Assembly: GCA_963971405.1 (NCBI GenBank)
Contig: OZ020484.1
Span: forward strand, 9,052,001-9,116,000
Origin: Psococerastis gibbosa
Taxonomy: Eukaryota > Arthropoda > Insecta > Psocodea > Psocidae
Direction: 5' to 3'
DNA: 64,000 bases
The translations under genes and the position numbers were made by a program. The notes under the pieces were generated by a model that had not been told where the DNA came from, searched no databases, and saw only the letters and a list, made by a program, of their open reading frames with translations. Shown piece after piece: positions 31,578 to 42,284 of the stretch. Position 1 is the first letter of the stretch; every line of letters starts with the position of its first letter.

Positions 31578-31985
31578 CATTTCCCATAGATTTTAATAAT
31601 TATACTAGATATCGAACTCCCATGGTCTCTGTATGGAGTGTTGTGAAGCCATCCGCCATTGCTATAAGTGGATAGAAAGAACGGAAAGAACGCAAAGTAC
31701 CTGTTATTATAAATGAGTACTTCTCGACGAAATAAATTTTATCTTGATTTAATTTCAGTTAGTCTTTTATGTAATCATTGATCAAAATCCACTAAAAATA
31801 AACTGAAAGATTGAACTTTTGAACGTAATTTTCACAGAAAATGTTAGGAAATCTCATAAGAACGCAAGGTGTTAATGAATGTAAACAACGTTTTCTATCC
31901 ACTTATAGCAATGGCGGCTGGCTTCAAAATATGCAGGGGAGTTCGTTATCTAGTATTATTATTAAAATCTATGGCATTTCCGTGA
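31578..31985. mobile_element. Long-armed foldback element, ~400 bp
   Basis: Arms of about 85-100 bp: CATAGATTTTAATAATTATA, CTAGATATCGAACTCCC and CGCCATTGCTATAAGTGGAT on the left mirror GGGGAGTTCGTTATCTAG and TATTAAAATCTATGGCATTT on the right. It lies only ~12 bp from the preceding MITE and likewise has a CCGCCAT motif in its arm. Exact termini are ambiguous because the arms run into TTA-rich flanks. Confidence 0.7.
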
Positions 31986-31989
31986 TATT

Positions 31990-32460
31990 TTTGCTGGGTA
32001 TCATCGCATGGTATATATACAAGTTCGTTGGTCGTTAAAGAATTTAATAGTCAAGAGAAATTAATCAAATGAGTAATGAAGCAACACTGAAGACATTGCA
32101 AACTCAGAATACAAAACTACTACAAGTCTACAATAGTACAATAACTCCCCGATTTGATGTAATGATTTTTCACCGTACAATGTTTTCTTTTTAAGATTTT
32201 ACCATTATACAAGTTATGTAAATTGTACAATAGAACTTGGTCAGTAATATTTGAAAAAATAATTACATAAAATATTAATTTAAAAAAAATACAATCTTAA
32301 TAAATATTACATTTCAAAAACACAATTTTCTAAAATAATGTACTCTGTAAAATACCTCTTGCATATCTTATATTATTTTTTAATTTAACTATGTACCATG
32401 GGGGAAGCATGCAATCTAGTACATACTGATACATACTAAACAGCATGGGTGCATGACTTC
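31990..32460. other. No gene recognised
   Basis: AT-rich DNA; no motif. Confidence 0.4.
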
Positions 32461-32468
32461 CCCACCTG

Positions 32469-32650
32469 CAGTGGCGGATCCGTTTTTTATTTGAAGGCGC
32501 CCTTTGCTAACACGTTAAACCGGTTTACAGTAGCCTATTTTTATAGCCCATGTTTTCTTAATTGTATAATATTTAATTTTACCCAAATTTGTCTCATTTG
32601 CCTGAAGGAGGGCCAGACCCCGTATAACCCCCTCAGTGGATCCGCCACTG
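32469..32650. mobile_element. hAT MITE, CAGTGGCGGATCC ends
   Basis: The 13-bp inverted termini CAGTGGCGGATCC and GGATCCGCCACTG have flanking octamers CCCACCTG and TCCACCTT (6 of 8 identical), consistent with a decayed hAT 8-bp duplication. At 182 bp it has no coding capacity. Confidence 0.75.
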
Positions 32651-32659
32651 TCCACCTTA

Positions 32660-33040
32660 CTTCGCACCAGGTTCAATATCAGTGGCCCTTGCATTACTGA
32701 CTGCCTAGTCTACCTGCGGACATGCAAATATCCTAGGATCCTGGTTATGCATGTGATGAGTGATTCGCCGCTGGCTGAGATTGTCCTGTCATCGCTCACC
32801 GTTGAGGTAGGTGGCAGAGACTGCTTGCTAGTGCCGGGCACACCCCGGGGACGCGTTATCACTGCACATGGATCATATCCTAATTAATGGATTCTGCTTG
32901 ATATGTTCCCCAGATTGTCTTCAACAGATCTTCCTGGTCGGTCTACTGACCTCTTCATAGTCGCCGTGCAGCATCCAACCTATGCGAAGAACACGTAACT
33001 TCCATTATTGTGTATAATATATACAACGTGTGATTGGAAC
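32660..33040. other. Unrecognised, less AT-rich stretch
   Basis: The + frame 32636..32887 gives CLVYLRTCKYPRILVMH and LAEIVLSSLTVEVGGRD. Base composition is more balanced than the neighbours, so it might be a decayed coding piece, but I see no family motif. Confidence 0.3.
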
Positions 33041-33045
33041 GTTAT

Positions 33046-33168
33046 TGCTTTCCAATTTATACGTAGTATAAGGAAAGCTTTGTGATGGTCGAAATTTTCG
33101 ATTCCGAGATTTCAACGGATTTACACGTTTTCAGGTCCCGGGAACCCAAAAAAGTGGTTTTTACGAAA

Positions 33169-33203
<35 letters not shown>

Positions 33204-33900
33204 GCATCGATTTCCGGGCAAACTACTCGGTCGATTTTGATGAAATTCGGCATGTAGGTTCACAAAAATCATACCTCGAGACCATTTTTTTTTTGGGGGG
33301 GGGGCTAACTCAATTTGAGGGGGTTTCATTCTCAAAAAACTCCAAAAAAACGTCAAAAAAATTATTTCTCAAAAACGGCTGCAACGTTATCTTTTAAATT
33401 CACATATATTCTAGTCGTCATTAATATTGACAAAATGCGGGGAGTCGCTTGCCCCTTGATTGTATGCTTCTGGGGGTAAAAAAATAAAAATAACTTAATT
33501 TTAATGAAAAATGACTAAAAATAAAAATTTCTGCGAAACTTTTCTATCGATGATTTCTACCTTCAGGCATGTTTTAGGTGTTAAGATGAGTAACGAAACC
33601 GGACAGTTGGCTTTCCCAAAAACCTATTTGCTTTTGCGCAAACATTTTTTTTTTTGAAAAAATGATAGAAACTTCACGCTGGAATGCATTGCCTGCCCTG
33701 CCATTATTACTGTGTTGTAATGTGTTTTAAATATATTGAGGTTACCTCACCTCCAGTGACGTCAGGTGGACACCCCCCCCCCCCCACCCCGAGATATCCG
33801 AAATTTAACCGTAGGAAAATTATTTACCATGAAATTATTCATTTTCTCTCCCTACTAATTGATAAATTGGAAAGCATGTTCGAGTAAACTCGGACCGGTT
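33046..33900 (+). repeat. TGCTTTCC repeat, copy 2
   Basis: It starts TGCTTTCCAATTTATACGTA and ends ATAAATTGGAAAGCA, followed by TGTTCGAGTAAACTCGGACC. It holds a clean (CTGT)n array (33170..33203), GATTTTGATGAAATTCGGCA, a C12 tract and a TGACGTCA block. The ends give a 15-bp inverted repeat. Confidence 0.85.
33170..33203. repeat. (CTGT)n microsatellite
   Basis: About eight CTGT units, inside the TGCTTTCC repeat. Other family members have 2-5 units here. Confidence 0.9.
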
Positions 33901-33904
33901 CTTT

Positions 33905-34985
33905 TATATTGCCCAAGTACAAACCTTTTGAAACCAATTGCTCCTGATATTAGCAAGGTTACTAATTAAACCAATCTAATTGTACCTAACGAATCAAAAC
34001 AGACGCAAATATAGTACCTACCTACACAAGAGGAAATTTACAACCCTTGTACAGTATTTATTTGTCGCATTCATTTCGCTTGGTTGAGAGCATGCATTGG
34101 ATAAAGGAGAAAGCGTTAGTTTAACGAAGTGTTAACGGGCAGATCCTATGTTAAATGCCTCTTCCTCCCCAACGATTAACCCTCGTTAGCCACATCTCTC
34201 TTATTTTGAAAGGACAAAAAAATATTTTCAATGAACTCTGAAGATTTGGCGCTCTTTGCGACCATGTTTGTTCTGGAGTCACAATCAGCCTGCAGGAAAA
34301 CCCTTGTGCACACTTTGAAATAAAGCTTCAAACTCTACTGCCTCTCATTTTCCCCCGTTTTACTTCATCACTGTTAGCATTTTGGTTTTATTCGAGAGGC
34401 GCCTAAGCTTGAAGTACTATAGGCTAGGAATATTTTAACGCGAGCCTTACAAAATCTCTCTTTGCTTCATTTTTCAAGCTATCTGTCTGTATTTAAATTT
34501 TTACATCAATCTACTCGATCCGGTAGAGGAGGAAGCACTCTCAATATTTATTTAGCCTACATTAATGGATTTTAATATTAATAATGATTATTTATAAATA
34601 TTTAATTCCAATTTGGATCGAAATTTGTTATTTTTAGAAAATATAACTAAATTATTTTCCGTTGAACTGCTGAATTTCAACAGTTGTGCTGTTTTTACCA
34701 TGCCCACTAATGATGACATTATCAGAATTATGAATATAGAGAAATTTTGAAAGTTACGTGCATTCCCAGAAATATTTTCAGGTAATAATGCTAATAATAC
34801 GCCCTTAATACCACGGGTTCATTTTTTTGCGCGTTTTTCCGCGTTTCAAACTATGGGCGTTTTTTGTGAAATGTCCTATTTTTCATAAAATATCGATTTA
34901 GAATTTAGATGATGTAAAAGAAATGCTTTGCTACATATAAATACATAGTATTCAGTACATAATTATAAATAAATTGCACTTAATT
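33905..34985. other. No gene recognised
   Basis: AT-rich sequence; no open frame, repeat match or inverted repeat noted. Confidence 0.45.
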
Positions 34986-34994
34986 CCACAACCT

Positions 34995-35060
34995 ACATTT
35001 TTAATAGTAACAGGTGTTTCGGTGTAACACCATCTACAGCCTGGCTCTCACAAGTACCTC
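34995..35060 (-). repeat. Penelope-like/hammerhead-like repeat fragment
   Basis: The minus strand reads CTGTAGATGGTGTTACACCG AAACACCTGTTACTATT. This parallels the 40.6 kb copy, with a GGTG-TTA-CACC hairpin directly before GAAAC; the CUGAUGA element is mutated to CTGTAGA. Confidence 0.5.
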
Positions 35061-35087
35061 TGACTTACATCAGCCTTAATTGTTTTT

Positions 35088-35952
35088 TGCTTTCCAATTT
35101 ATACGTAGCATAAGGAAAGCTTTGTGATGGTCCAAATTTTCGATTCCGAGATTTCAACGGATTTACACGTTTTGAGGTCCCAGGAACCCAAAAAAGTTTT
35201 TTACGAAATGTCTGTCGTTCTGTCTGTGCGTCGATTTCCGGGCAAACTACTCAATCGATTTAGATGAAATTTGGCATGTAGGTTTACAAAAATCATACCT
35301 CGAGATAATTTTTTTTTTATTTGGGGCTAACTCAATTTTTGTGGTATTATTCTCAAAAAACTCCAAAAAAAACGTCTAAAAAAATGATTTCCCAAAAACA
35401 GCTTCAACGATTTCTTTTAAGTTCACATATATTGTAGTTGTCATTAATGTCAACAAAATGCGGTGGGTCGCGTGCCCCTTGATAGTTTTCTTTTGGGGGT
35501 AAAAAAATAAAAATAACTAAATTTTCATGAAAAATGACTAAAAAATCATTTTTCTGTAGAACATTTCTATCGATGATGTCTACCTTCAGATATGTTTTAG
35601 GTTTTCAATAGAGTAACAAAACCAAACAGGTTGTTTTCCCAAAAAAATATTTGGTTCTGGGCAAAAAATTCTTTTTTGAAGAAATTACTTTACAGATTTT
35701 TTAAACAAAATTAAAAAATACATTGCCAATTCATTCCTGTCATTGTTACTACTGTTATAATATATTGGTCTGTTCGTTCGAGAATATGCAATTGAGTTTT
35801 AAGGGGTTTTTAATATATTGAGGTGGACCCCCTTCCCCCCGGCCCCGAGGGATCCAAAATTTAACCATAGGGAAATTATTTACAAGGAACCATTATGTCC
35901 ATCTACTACTTTATAAATTGAAAAGCATGTTCGAGTAAACTCGGACCGGTTG
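35088..35952 (+). repeat. TGCTTTCC repeat, copy 3
   Basis: Same layout as copy 2: TGCTTTCCAATTTATACGTA, AAGGAAAGCTTTGTGATGGT, a shortened TCTGTC array, CGGGCAAACTACTCAATCGA, then AAATTGAAAAGCATGTTCGA at the end. It lacks the TGACGTCA block kept in copies 1, 2 and 4. Confidence 0.85.
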
Positions 35953-35959
35953 TTTGCAA

Positions 35960-36900
35960 TTTATTTATAATTATTTAATTATTTTTCATGCATCACTTCC
36001 ACGAAGTCACTGAAGAAACTCTCTCATTAACATAGTATTCAGCCGGCACAAAAACGGTTTGGCCTGAATTGGGTTTGAAGGTGTGAAAAAAAATCAAGTT
36101 CCAAGGTCATTCGAAAACTATAGCCAAACTGTGTTAGAGCCGGCTATTTCATATGTATCAAATTTTAGAATTTTAGAATTTATGGCTCTATGGTCGACAT
36201 TTTATAGAATCGCGTCCGATTTTCTCTTACTGCAATGTTATTCTATAAGTATACTATAGTATCAGTACTATACTTAGTGCCGGGGGATAAGGAAGCCCAT
36301 CTCCCTGTTTGTCTCTGTACCTACCGCACACGTGTGTCAATTTTAATTGAAAGCGCCAACTTAATTAAAATCAGAGTGAATGTCAACACACAGTTCATTA
36401 TGGAGTCGAGTTGAGAGAACAAACTAGACCTTTAACCATGTACTGAAATAAACTTTAAAAGGTCAAAAATATACTACATACTTAATAACCCGAATAAAAG
36501 CCATTAACTGGCAGAAACTGCGACGGTTTCAAAGCATGTAAACAAGTTAGGGAAAAGCGAAAGAAGAGAAAAAGTGAAAAGTTTACTTCGGCTTGGTTCC
36601 TGTCACTAATTTTTTCAGTGACAACTTTTCTAACTAGCTGTCTTGATTCACTGCCTGACTCATGTTTACCGCCTTTATTATATCGTGTAACTGCTCAACT
36701 TTACACAAATTTAAAAAAGAATGTTTTGTTGACTTATTTTCACCGGTCTCACGCGACCTAATTATTTGCCCAGTCGAAGAAAAATATATTACTACGTTAA
36801 CATAAAGTTAAAGTCATATTTAGAGAATAGTATCATTAAAATGATGCAAGTGTGGTATTTAACATAGATTTTTATTGAAAAATACCCGTTGGAAACGATG
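35960..36900. other. No gene recognised
   Basis: No motif or repeat match noted. Confidence 0.4.
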
Positions 36901-36909
36901 TGTGGTTAT

Positions 36910-37733
36910 CAGGGCTGGCCCGTGCCTATAGGCGAACTAGGCGACCGCCTTCGAGCGACCGCGGCCGAGCTTCGAGGGGCGCCGCTCTTCGGAAAAAAAT
37001 TATATAAAAACTTTAGAAAACTAGACCGGAAATAAAAACACAATGTTTGAAGAAGTTTTTTTTTAACAGCTTAAAAGGCTTAAAATGATGAAGAAAAAAA
37101 ATTAATAATAATTCTTTTAACAGTACTAGATATTTTGTCAGAGACGTGGTAGTTGTCCGTCGTCTGTAGAGACAGAGACGCGCATATGCGAGCATTTGTT
37201 CTGATCCCGCTAGCGCCACCAATCATTCGCTTACTTGCCACTCGCAGTAGAGATTTTATTAGAAAAATGCAAAACCTTAGAAGAATTGTTAACCCAAAAT
37301 GGACTTAAAGACATTGATGCTGTGGAGCTTTGCGGGAAACTACAAGCAATATCAAGGAATGTTTCAGAAAATTCAACACCCAAAGATGTTCTTGACTTCC
37401 TTCTAAAATCTGACTTAAAGGAAAAGTGCCCCTAATTCGCTTGTGGCTCTCCGCATTCTGCTGACCCTGCCTGTTTCTGTGGCCTCAGGCGAAAGAAGCA
37501 GGCGAAAGAAGCAGAAAGGCCACGCCCCCCCCCCCCATCCGAGAAAAATTATCGTACACTATATGAAATAGGACATTCTAAACAAAAACCTTAGTATGGT
37601 AACATGAATATGTCTTTTTTGTTTAAATTATAAATTTTACTGTTGTAAAAATCGTAAAACCCCACAATTTTGAATTTATATTCGCTAGGCAAAAGTTTCG
37701 CCTAGGGCGCCGAAAAACCACGGGCCGGCCCTG
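36910..37733 (+). mobile_element. hAT element with transposase remnant, 824 bp
   Basis: The termini CAGGGCTGGCCCGTG and CACGGGCCGGCCCTG form a 15-bp inverted repeat with one mismatch. The 8-bp target duplication GTGGTTAT is exact (36902..36909 and 37734..37741). Near the ends, GCGCCGCTCTTCGG and GGGCGCCGAAAAACC add further partial symmetry. The interior keeps the C-terminal part of the transposase (37235..37505) on the + strand. It is internally deleted but has intact ends, so it could have been mobilised by a related autonomous copy. Confidence 0.9.
37235..37505 (+). pseudogene. hAT transposase C-terminal fragment, frameshifted
   Basis: Frame 1 reads EELLTQNGLKDIDAVELCGK, LQAISRNVSENSTPKDVLDF and LLKSDLKEKCP before a stop. 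In the +1 frame the sequence continues PNSLVALRILLTLPVSVASG then ERS. (N)xxxALRILLTLPVSVASGERSFSKLK is the dimerisation-region signature of ZMYM-like/Tip100-type hAT transposases. One extra C in the CCCC run near 37433 explains the shift. The fragment then breaks at a short GCGAAAGAAGCAG duplication. The catalytic D..D..E region is absent upstream. Confidence 0.85.
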
Positions 37734-37741
37734 GTGGTTAT

Positions 37742-38110
37742 GACTATGTACATGATATTACCGTTTGATGGTATGCGCTTTGGCTGTAACCGCATGACGT
37801 CACAGGGAGATACAGAGTGATTTTTATCTTCAGCATTCATCTCAGAATTTCTGGAGTCTCAGGAAAATACTTGCTGTAGGCTATTTACATCACAAATTCG
37901 TGCTGCACACTCTTGTGCCGTGCCTTTTTTCCTCTCTTGGCTTTGGAAGCCTTTACTGCAGTCTTTGGCTTATTGTAACCCAGCCAGCCTTCTTTGTGTA
38001 ACATGTGTGGCATAAGAAATTGAAAACTTAGCAAAAATATAGTCGAGGATTAATTTATAAATTTGAATTTCCCGCGCATTTTGCAGTCATTTGTTTAAAA
38101 CATTATTGAA
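37742..38110. other. No gene recognised
   Basis: It includes one TGACGTCA near 37796. No coding motif. Confidence 0.4.
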
Positions 38111-38111
38111 T

Positions 38112-38162
38112 AAACCCCAGTATTATATTAATACCAAATCGCCATAATAGGGCTGCAGCAAC
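38112..38162 (-). repeat. Detached arm of the GCAGCCTGATC family
   Basis: The minus strand reads GCTGCAGCCCTATTATGGCG, then TTAATATAATACTGGGGTTT, matching one arm of the element 40 bp to the right but in inverse orientation. Confidence 0.6.
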
Positions 38163-38198
38163 TCATACTATTTTCAGAAATAATTGGTTACTGCACCT

Positions 38199-38682
38199 GC
38201 AGCCTGATCATGGCGATTTTAATACCGGGGTTAATATAATACCATGTCACGTGATGGCATTAATTCAATTGTTTAAAATAAATGAACCAAGTTGAGAATT
38301 TTTTAATTTTTGATGTTGGTAATCGTCGCAAGAGTGCTAAGCGCGGAAAATTGAAATTGTGTCTATTTGAAAAATTGAATGATGTTCAGCTATATTTTTG
38401 GCGAGTTTCTTCTTTTTTCCTCCTTAGATTTAGACAAATTATTTATAATCCTTAATATCTTATTTCAAAATTGAAACTTGTTTATTTCTAGGGCGATATG
38501 TGTTTATATTTGCTATTTATATTTGCTACGGCAGCGTCGCGTCAGTTCAGTTCTTCAGTATTGCCAACATCACAATTTAAAAAATTCTGAAATTTGCTTT
38601 TCATTTATTTTAAGCAATTGAATTTACATCATCACGTGACTTGGTATTATATTAACCCCGGTAATCGCCATGATCAGGCTGC
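38199..38682. mobile_element. GCAGCCTGATC inverted-repeat element, 484 bp
   Basis: ~80-bp arms: GCAGCCTGATCATGGCGATT, ACCGGGGTTAATATAATACC and GTCACGTGATG on the left mirror CATCACGTGAC, GGTATTATATTAACCCCGGT and CGCCATGATCAGGCTGC on the right. Unlike the almost fully palindromic copy at 7371, this has ~300 bp of unique centre without coding motif, so it may be closer to the parental element. Confidence 0.75.
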
Positions 38683-38689
38683 TGTTACC

Positions 38690-39600
38690 CAGGCTAATGT
38701 TTGCAATTACCGCCACATTACCTGTTTGCTTTTGAAAGATTTTGAATTAATAATGATTGGCATAATTATTTACGCTAGCAGCTTTTATCTTTCATATAAG
38801 AAAAGCCTTGTTGCCAAAATTTTCATCCCCTATTTCCATTTTCGAGGGGCAACGAAAATTTCCCTGTTCTCATTTTACTTGCTGCTTATTTGAAAGTGAT
38901 AAATTAGACAGAAAGGAAGTGGAAGAATACAGAGTTTGGCGGGGTGTTTGTCTACAAAGCAGGCAGGTTGTGATGCAAATGGCTGGTGGCTGATCGATGG
39001 CACCACTCGGAATTTCGTTAAAGCATGCGACCAATATAAACTCGCGGTAAAAACAGAAATTTCCCTTATACAGAGGCTCTTTGTGCCTCGACATTTCTTG
39101 TTTCTCCTTTCTGAGCTTATGAAGAGGAATAAAGCTCGCGCACGTATAAGAAATTTTTAAAGGAACTTCTCTAACGGTCAGTGAGTTTTATGAACTGTCC
39201 CGGTAAACCATGGTATTATTCCAGAATAATATACTTATACATGTCAAACCCCCCCCCCCCCCCCCGACACAAACGCACACAGCGTAAAAGGGGGCGTAAA
39301 AACATGACGGAGAATGTCAAAAACCTGTCAGAACGCAAAAACACTTCCCGGTCTGCTGAGTGTTGGTGCATTTCTGCTGTGAGGCTACGCTATGAAACGG
39401 ATACTCTCGAGCCATAGCGAAGCAAATGTGGAATAGGAATTAATTAATATTATTAATTATACAATGTATGTATTAATATAGTATTGTATTTAATTTAGCT
39501 ATTGTACTTGAGCTAGGGAAATGGACAAAAAATAAGGGAAGAATTCTCTCGAGATCCTGCTTTTGGAGATAAAGGCTTGAAACGCAGGTACCTCAAATAA
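38690..39600. other. No gene recognised
   Basis: It contains a C17 tract at 39249..39265. Overlapping frames at 38594..39160 in three phases and on both strands have no motif. Confidence 0.4.
39249..39265. repeat. C17 homopolymer
   Basis: 17 consecutive C in a locally AT-rich setting. Confidence 0.9.
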
Positions 39601-39605
39601 ATAAT

Positions 39606-40114
39606 AGGGGTCTTCACAGTGTCGGTGTTATCGAGTTATCGAGTTAGATGTGCTATTCAAGTTAACACACAATCGTGAGTGGACCTCGGGAGTGAGTTAT
39701 CATGCTATATCGACAGAGTAAACAACGTGTTAGTAGTCAGACGTTCGTGGCACGTGTTTAAAGAAAGTGGCAGAACTCTATTCTAGTGCCACATTTGTTT
39801 ATATTTTTTGTTCATTTTGGTTATTATAATTTTAAGTATTTACGGTAATTGCTTGTGATAATAGATTATACAAATAAAATTAAGAACAATTTTAAACGCG
39901 TGTTTCAAATCAATCAGCAAAAACAAAGATGGCGGCGGTCAAACCTGAGCTATCGATCGCAGCGCAAGTTAAATAGCACACTTAACCAACTTGGAAGTGG
40001 GTTTAGGATAGCACGCTGGTTAGCTGGTTATCGGGTTATCGGTGTGTTAACTTAGCTTGATATAACACACTTAACTAGGTATAACTCGATAACACGAACA
40101 CTGTGAAGACCCCT
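39606..40114. mobile_element. TIR element, GGGGTCTTCACAGTG ends, ~509 bp
   Basis: The left end AGGGGTCTTCACAGTGTCGG and right end ACACTGTGAAGACCCCT are inverted repeats that extend imperfectly for ~60 bp (GTGTTATCGAGTTAT shared). TA dinucleotides flank the GGGG/CCCC ends. Near the middle AAGATGGCGGCGGTCAAACC opens a short frame MAAVKPELSIAAQVK that stops at once, possibly the start of a deleted gene. The ends and TA flank are compatible with an ISL2EU/Harbinger-type element, but the superfamily is uncertain. Confidence 0.65.
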
Positions 40115-40117
40115 AAT

Positions 40118-40375
40118 AAGGGTTGTGAATTGTGATCTCTTCGGAGCGCACAGGGATTTCGAGAAACTCCCATTACCCTCGTTATTTGTATTTTCAATCT
40201 GTTCATAAATCGGTGAACATTTTAAGCACACGGAAGTGACTACATTCACGCAAACCTAAAAGCTCTGACCACATTTGGTGTCAACATCCCGCAATGCACT
40301 GAACAAAATATTTGAATGCATCGGCTATACGTTTTTTTAACAAGTGACAATTCACCGACGAGGTCACTTGAGACT
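40118..40375. other. No gene recognised
   Basis: No motif noted. Confidence 0.4.
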
Positions 40376-40377
40376 CA

Positions 40378-40450
40378 ATATATGTCAGTAGCATATACTA
40401 TATAAAACTGCAATATAGTGAATAAAAGCATTGCTTTTATGTAATAATCC
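40378..40450 (+). repeat. SINE-C tail fragment
   Basis: ATATATGTCAGTAGCATATA, AAAACTGCAATATAGTGAAT and AAAGCATTGCTTTTATGTAA match the SINE-C 3' end. Confidence 0.55.
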
Positions 40451-40534
40451 AATGTAGGGTTTCTCTCGTGACTTCGTGGAATCGAAACATAATGTGTAGA
40501 GTAATAAAATTAAACAAATTTGCACAATTTCCAA

Positions 40535-40640
40535 AAAAAAATATATATTATTAAAAATTAAAAATTAGTTACAGCTGTTTCGGTGTTACACCATCATCAG
40601 ACTAACAAGTTTCTACCTGACCTTACCTGATATAAAGCTC
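40535..40640 (-). repeat. Penelope-like repeat with hammerhead-like motif
   Basis: On the minus strand 40600..40577 reads CTGATGAT, a GGTG-TAA-CACC hairpin, then GAAAC, followed by AGCTGTAACTAATTTTTAAT and a TTTTTTTTTGGAAA tail. CUGAUGA plus a stem plus GAAA is the hammerhead ribozyme core, known from the terminal repeats of Penelope-like elements. Here one extra U separates CUGAUGA from the stem. No polymerase remains nearby. Confidence 0.5.
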
Positions 40641-40739
40641 TAAGCTAATGGGATGGGAGGGGGGAGGGGAACAGTTGCAGCCTGGTCGAGGAGTGGGGAG
40701 GGATGTATGAAAGTTATGTCATTTACCATTTATGTTTAT

Positions 40740-40935
40740 GTAATAATGTAATTTCACAGACCTGTTCGGTTAGATAGTTGTGTAGCTGTGCTAGCCTTTC
40801 TGACGCATATACATAGAGATTTAGAGGTAACTGCACTTGCTTGAGGCCCAGCGGTTAAGATGATGCCCTGGTTATTAGGCGTAGATCCCGCCAAATCCAG
40901 TTTTTTCTATATCCTCCAAAATTTCGGTTACACTC
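40740..40935 (+). repeat. SINE-C copy
   Basis: It starts ACAGACCTGTTCGGTTAGAT, with box-A-like GGCCCAGCGGTTAAGATG and box-B-like GGCGTAGATCCCGCC. It ends at TATATCCTCCAAAATTTCGG, after which the tail seen at 11.7 kb is missing. Confidence 0.7.
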
Positions 40936-40939
40936 CAGA

Positions 40940-41455
40940 CTATGCACGTTGTACACCTATTCTTTATTCTTCATATATAATTCAAACTTACACAGGGGCG
41001 GACAAAAATGTTTATAATAAAAATAACCTACTTTCTTATCCTTAATTAAAAAATTATAAATAATTATTTTAATTTTTTTTTACATCATATACACACGAAA
41101 AATATTTAATGTACGCGCGGGCGGGGAATCCGGTTGTTTCAATTTACATTTAACGCTTCAGCGGTACACCGCATTACTATTTGAGTTTGGGGAAACAGTT
41201 CTCTAATTATGTGTGGTAAATATTTCTGACGTTCATCCCCAATAATCAATCACTATGTATGATTTATTATGACACAGGCAGCAATTCATATGCAACCCAC
41301 AATTAGCACCAAATACGGTTCACACCTGCCCCTGTATGAGTATATAATCTACCGGGAGATACGCATTAACGTACTTGCAGCTAACCCTCGGCGCCTGGCT
41401 TTTCGTATAACTGGAGATATAACGAGGAATAGGAGAACATCCTGTCTCCCATGGC
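40940..41455. other. No gene recognised
   Basis: No motif; the frame at 41269..41493 is uninformative. Confidence 0.4.
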
Positions 41456-41839
41456 ATTCATTGAATATTCGGGGTAATCCTAGGAGATTTTGAGTATTGT
41501 TTGCTGAAAATCCGCTCGAGCATTGTCTCCCTTTCGCTCAGTGAAGCACCCTTCCCGCATCTTACGTCATCTTTACGTCCTTTTTTCGTCAAAATGGTTA
41601 TGTCTACGCTGAGAGACCACAAATGTGAGCTTTTAGCTCCGAATTTTGTCGAGTAAGAAGAGAATGAGTTTCTGGTGGAAATCATTCTTGTTTCCTTCAA
41701 TTTGAGTCTTTTTTTCGTGCTTTTATGCAATGCATCACCGATGTGAAAGAAAAAAGCGAGAAAATTGTCTTTATTTTCAGATTGAACTGTTTTTATTCGA
41801 CCAACCCGTAGTACTTCTTTTTCTAATGACGTTTTTATG

Positions 41840-42025
41840 GACCTAGGCGCACTTATAGTGGTCCATAGGTCCCTTGTCCAATGCCAACGACTCCATGGAT
41901 TTCGGAAATGATTTGTATTCCTTCCGTTTGAATTTTCGGCCATTGGCAAACTGGTATATGTTCTCGATGTCAACCTACACCGGCTACAAGCGATAATGGA
42001 GAAGCTGAGGCAAGCTTATCATTGA
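41840..42025 (-). repeat. Two-copy repeat, second copy
   Basis: The minus strand reads TACCAGTTTGCCAATGGCC, then TCCGAAATCCATGGAGTCGT and GGACAAGGGACC, matching 8185..8400. The minus strand stays open from 41973 down to 41458 (171 codons) in a phase that gives NHFRNPWSRWHWTRDLWTT; the same phase at 8.3 kb gives RNPWGRWHRTRDQWTT. Conservation of both phases makes a coding origin uncertain. I do not recognise the product. Confidence 0.5.
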
Positions 42026-42029
42026 CGCA

Positions 42030-42280
42030 ATGAAACAAGCGAAAGCATGACTACATGATTACACAGATACGAGTCAACCTGTAGTACGTAGTAGTAGTAA
42101 TTAGTTACTTGTAGTAACATCACAGAATACTTGTCAACTGAGATTTAATGCTGTTCGTTGTTGCAAATGCTGGGCGTAGACGCGAGGCGGAGCATTTTTT
42201 TCAAAAGCTTTATTGGGTTTTATCAACAAGACAAAACAGTTGAATGTCGCCTGCTTTGAAATGGAAAACTTGGCTTAGTA
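42030..42280. other. No gene recognised
   Basis: No motif noted. Confidence 0.4.
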
Positions 42281-42284
42281 ATCG

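Noticed and set aside
32636..32887. 83-codon frame as a host exon
   Set aside because: It starts inside the hAT MITE terminal repeat and has no recognisable domain or splice sites.
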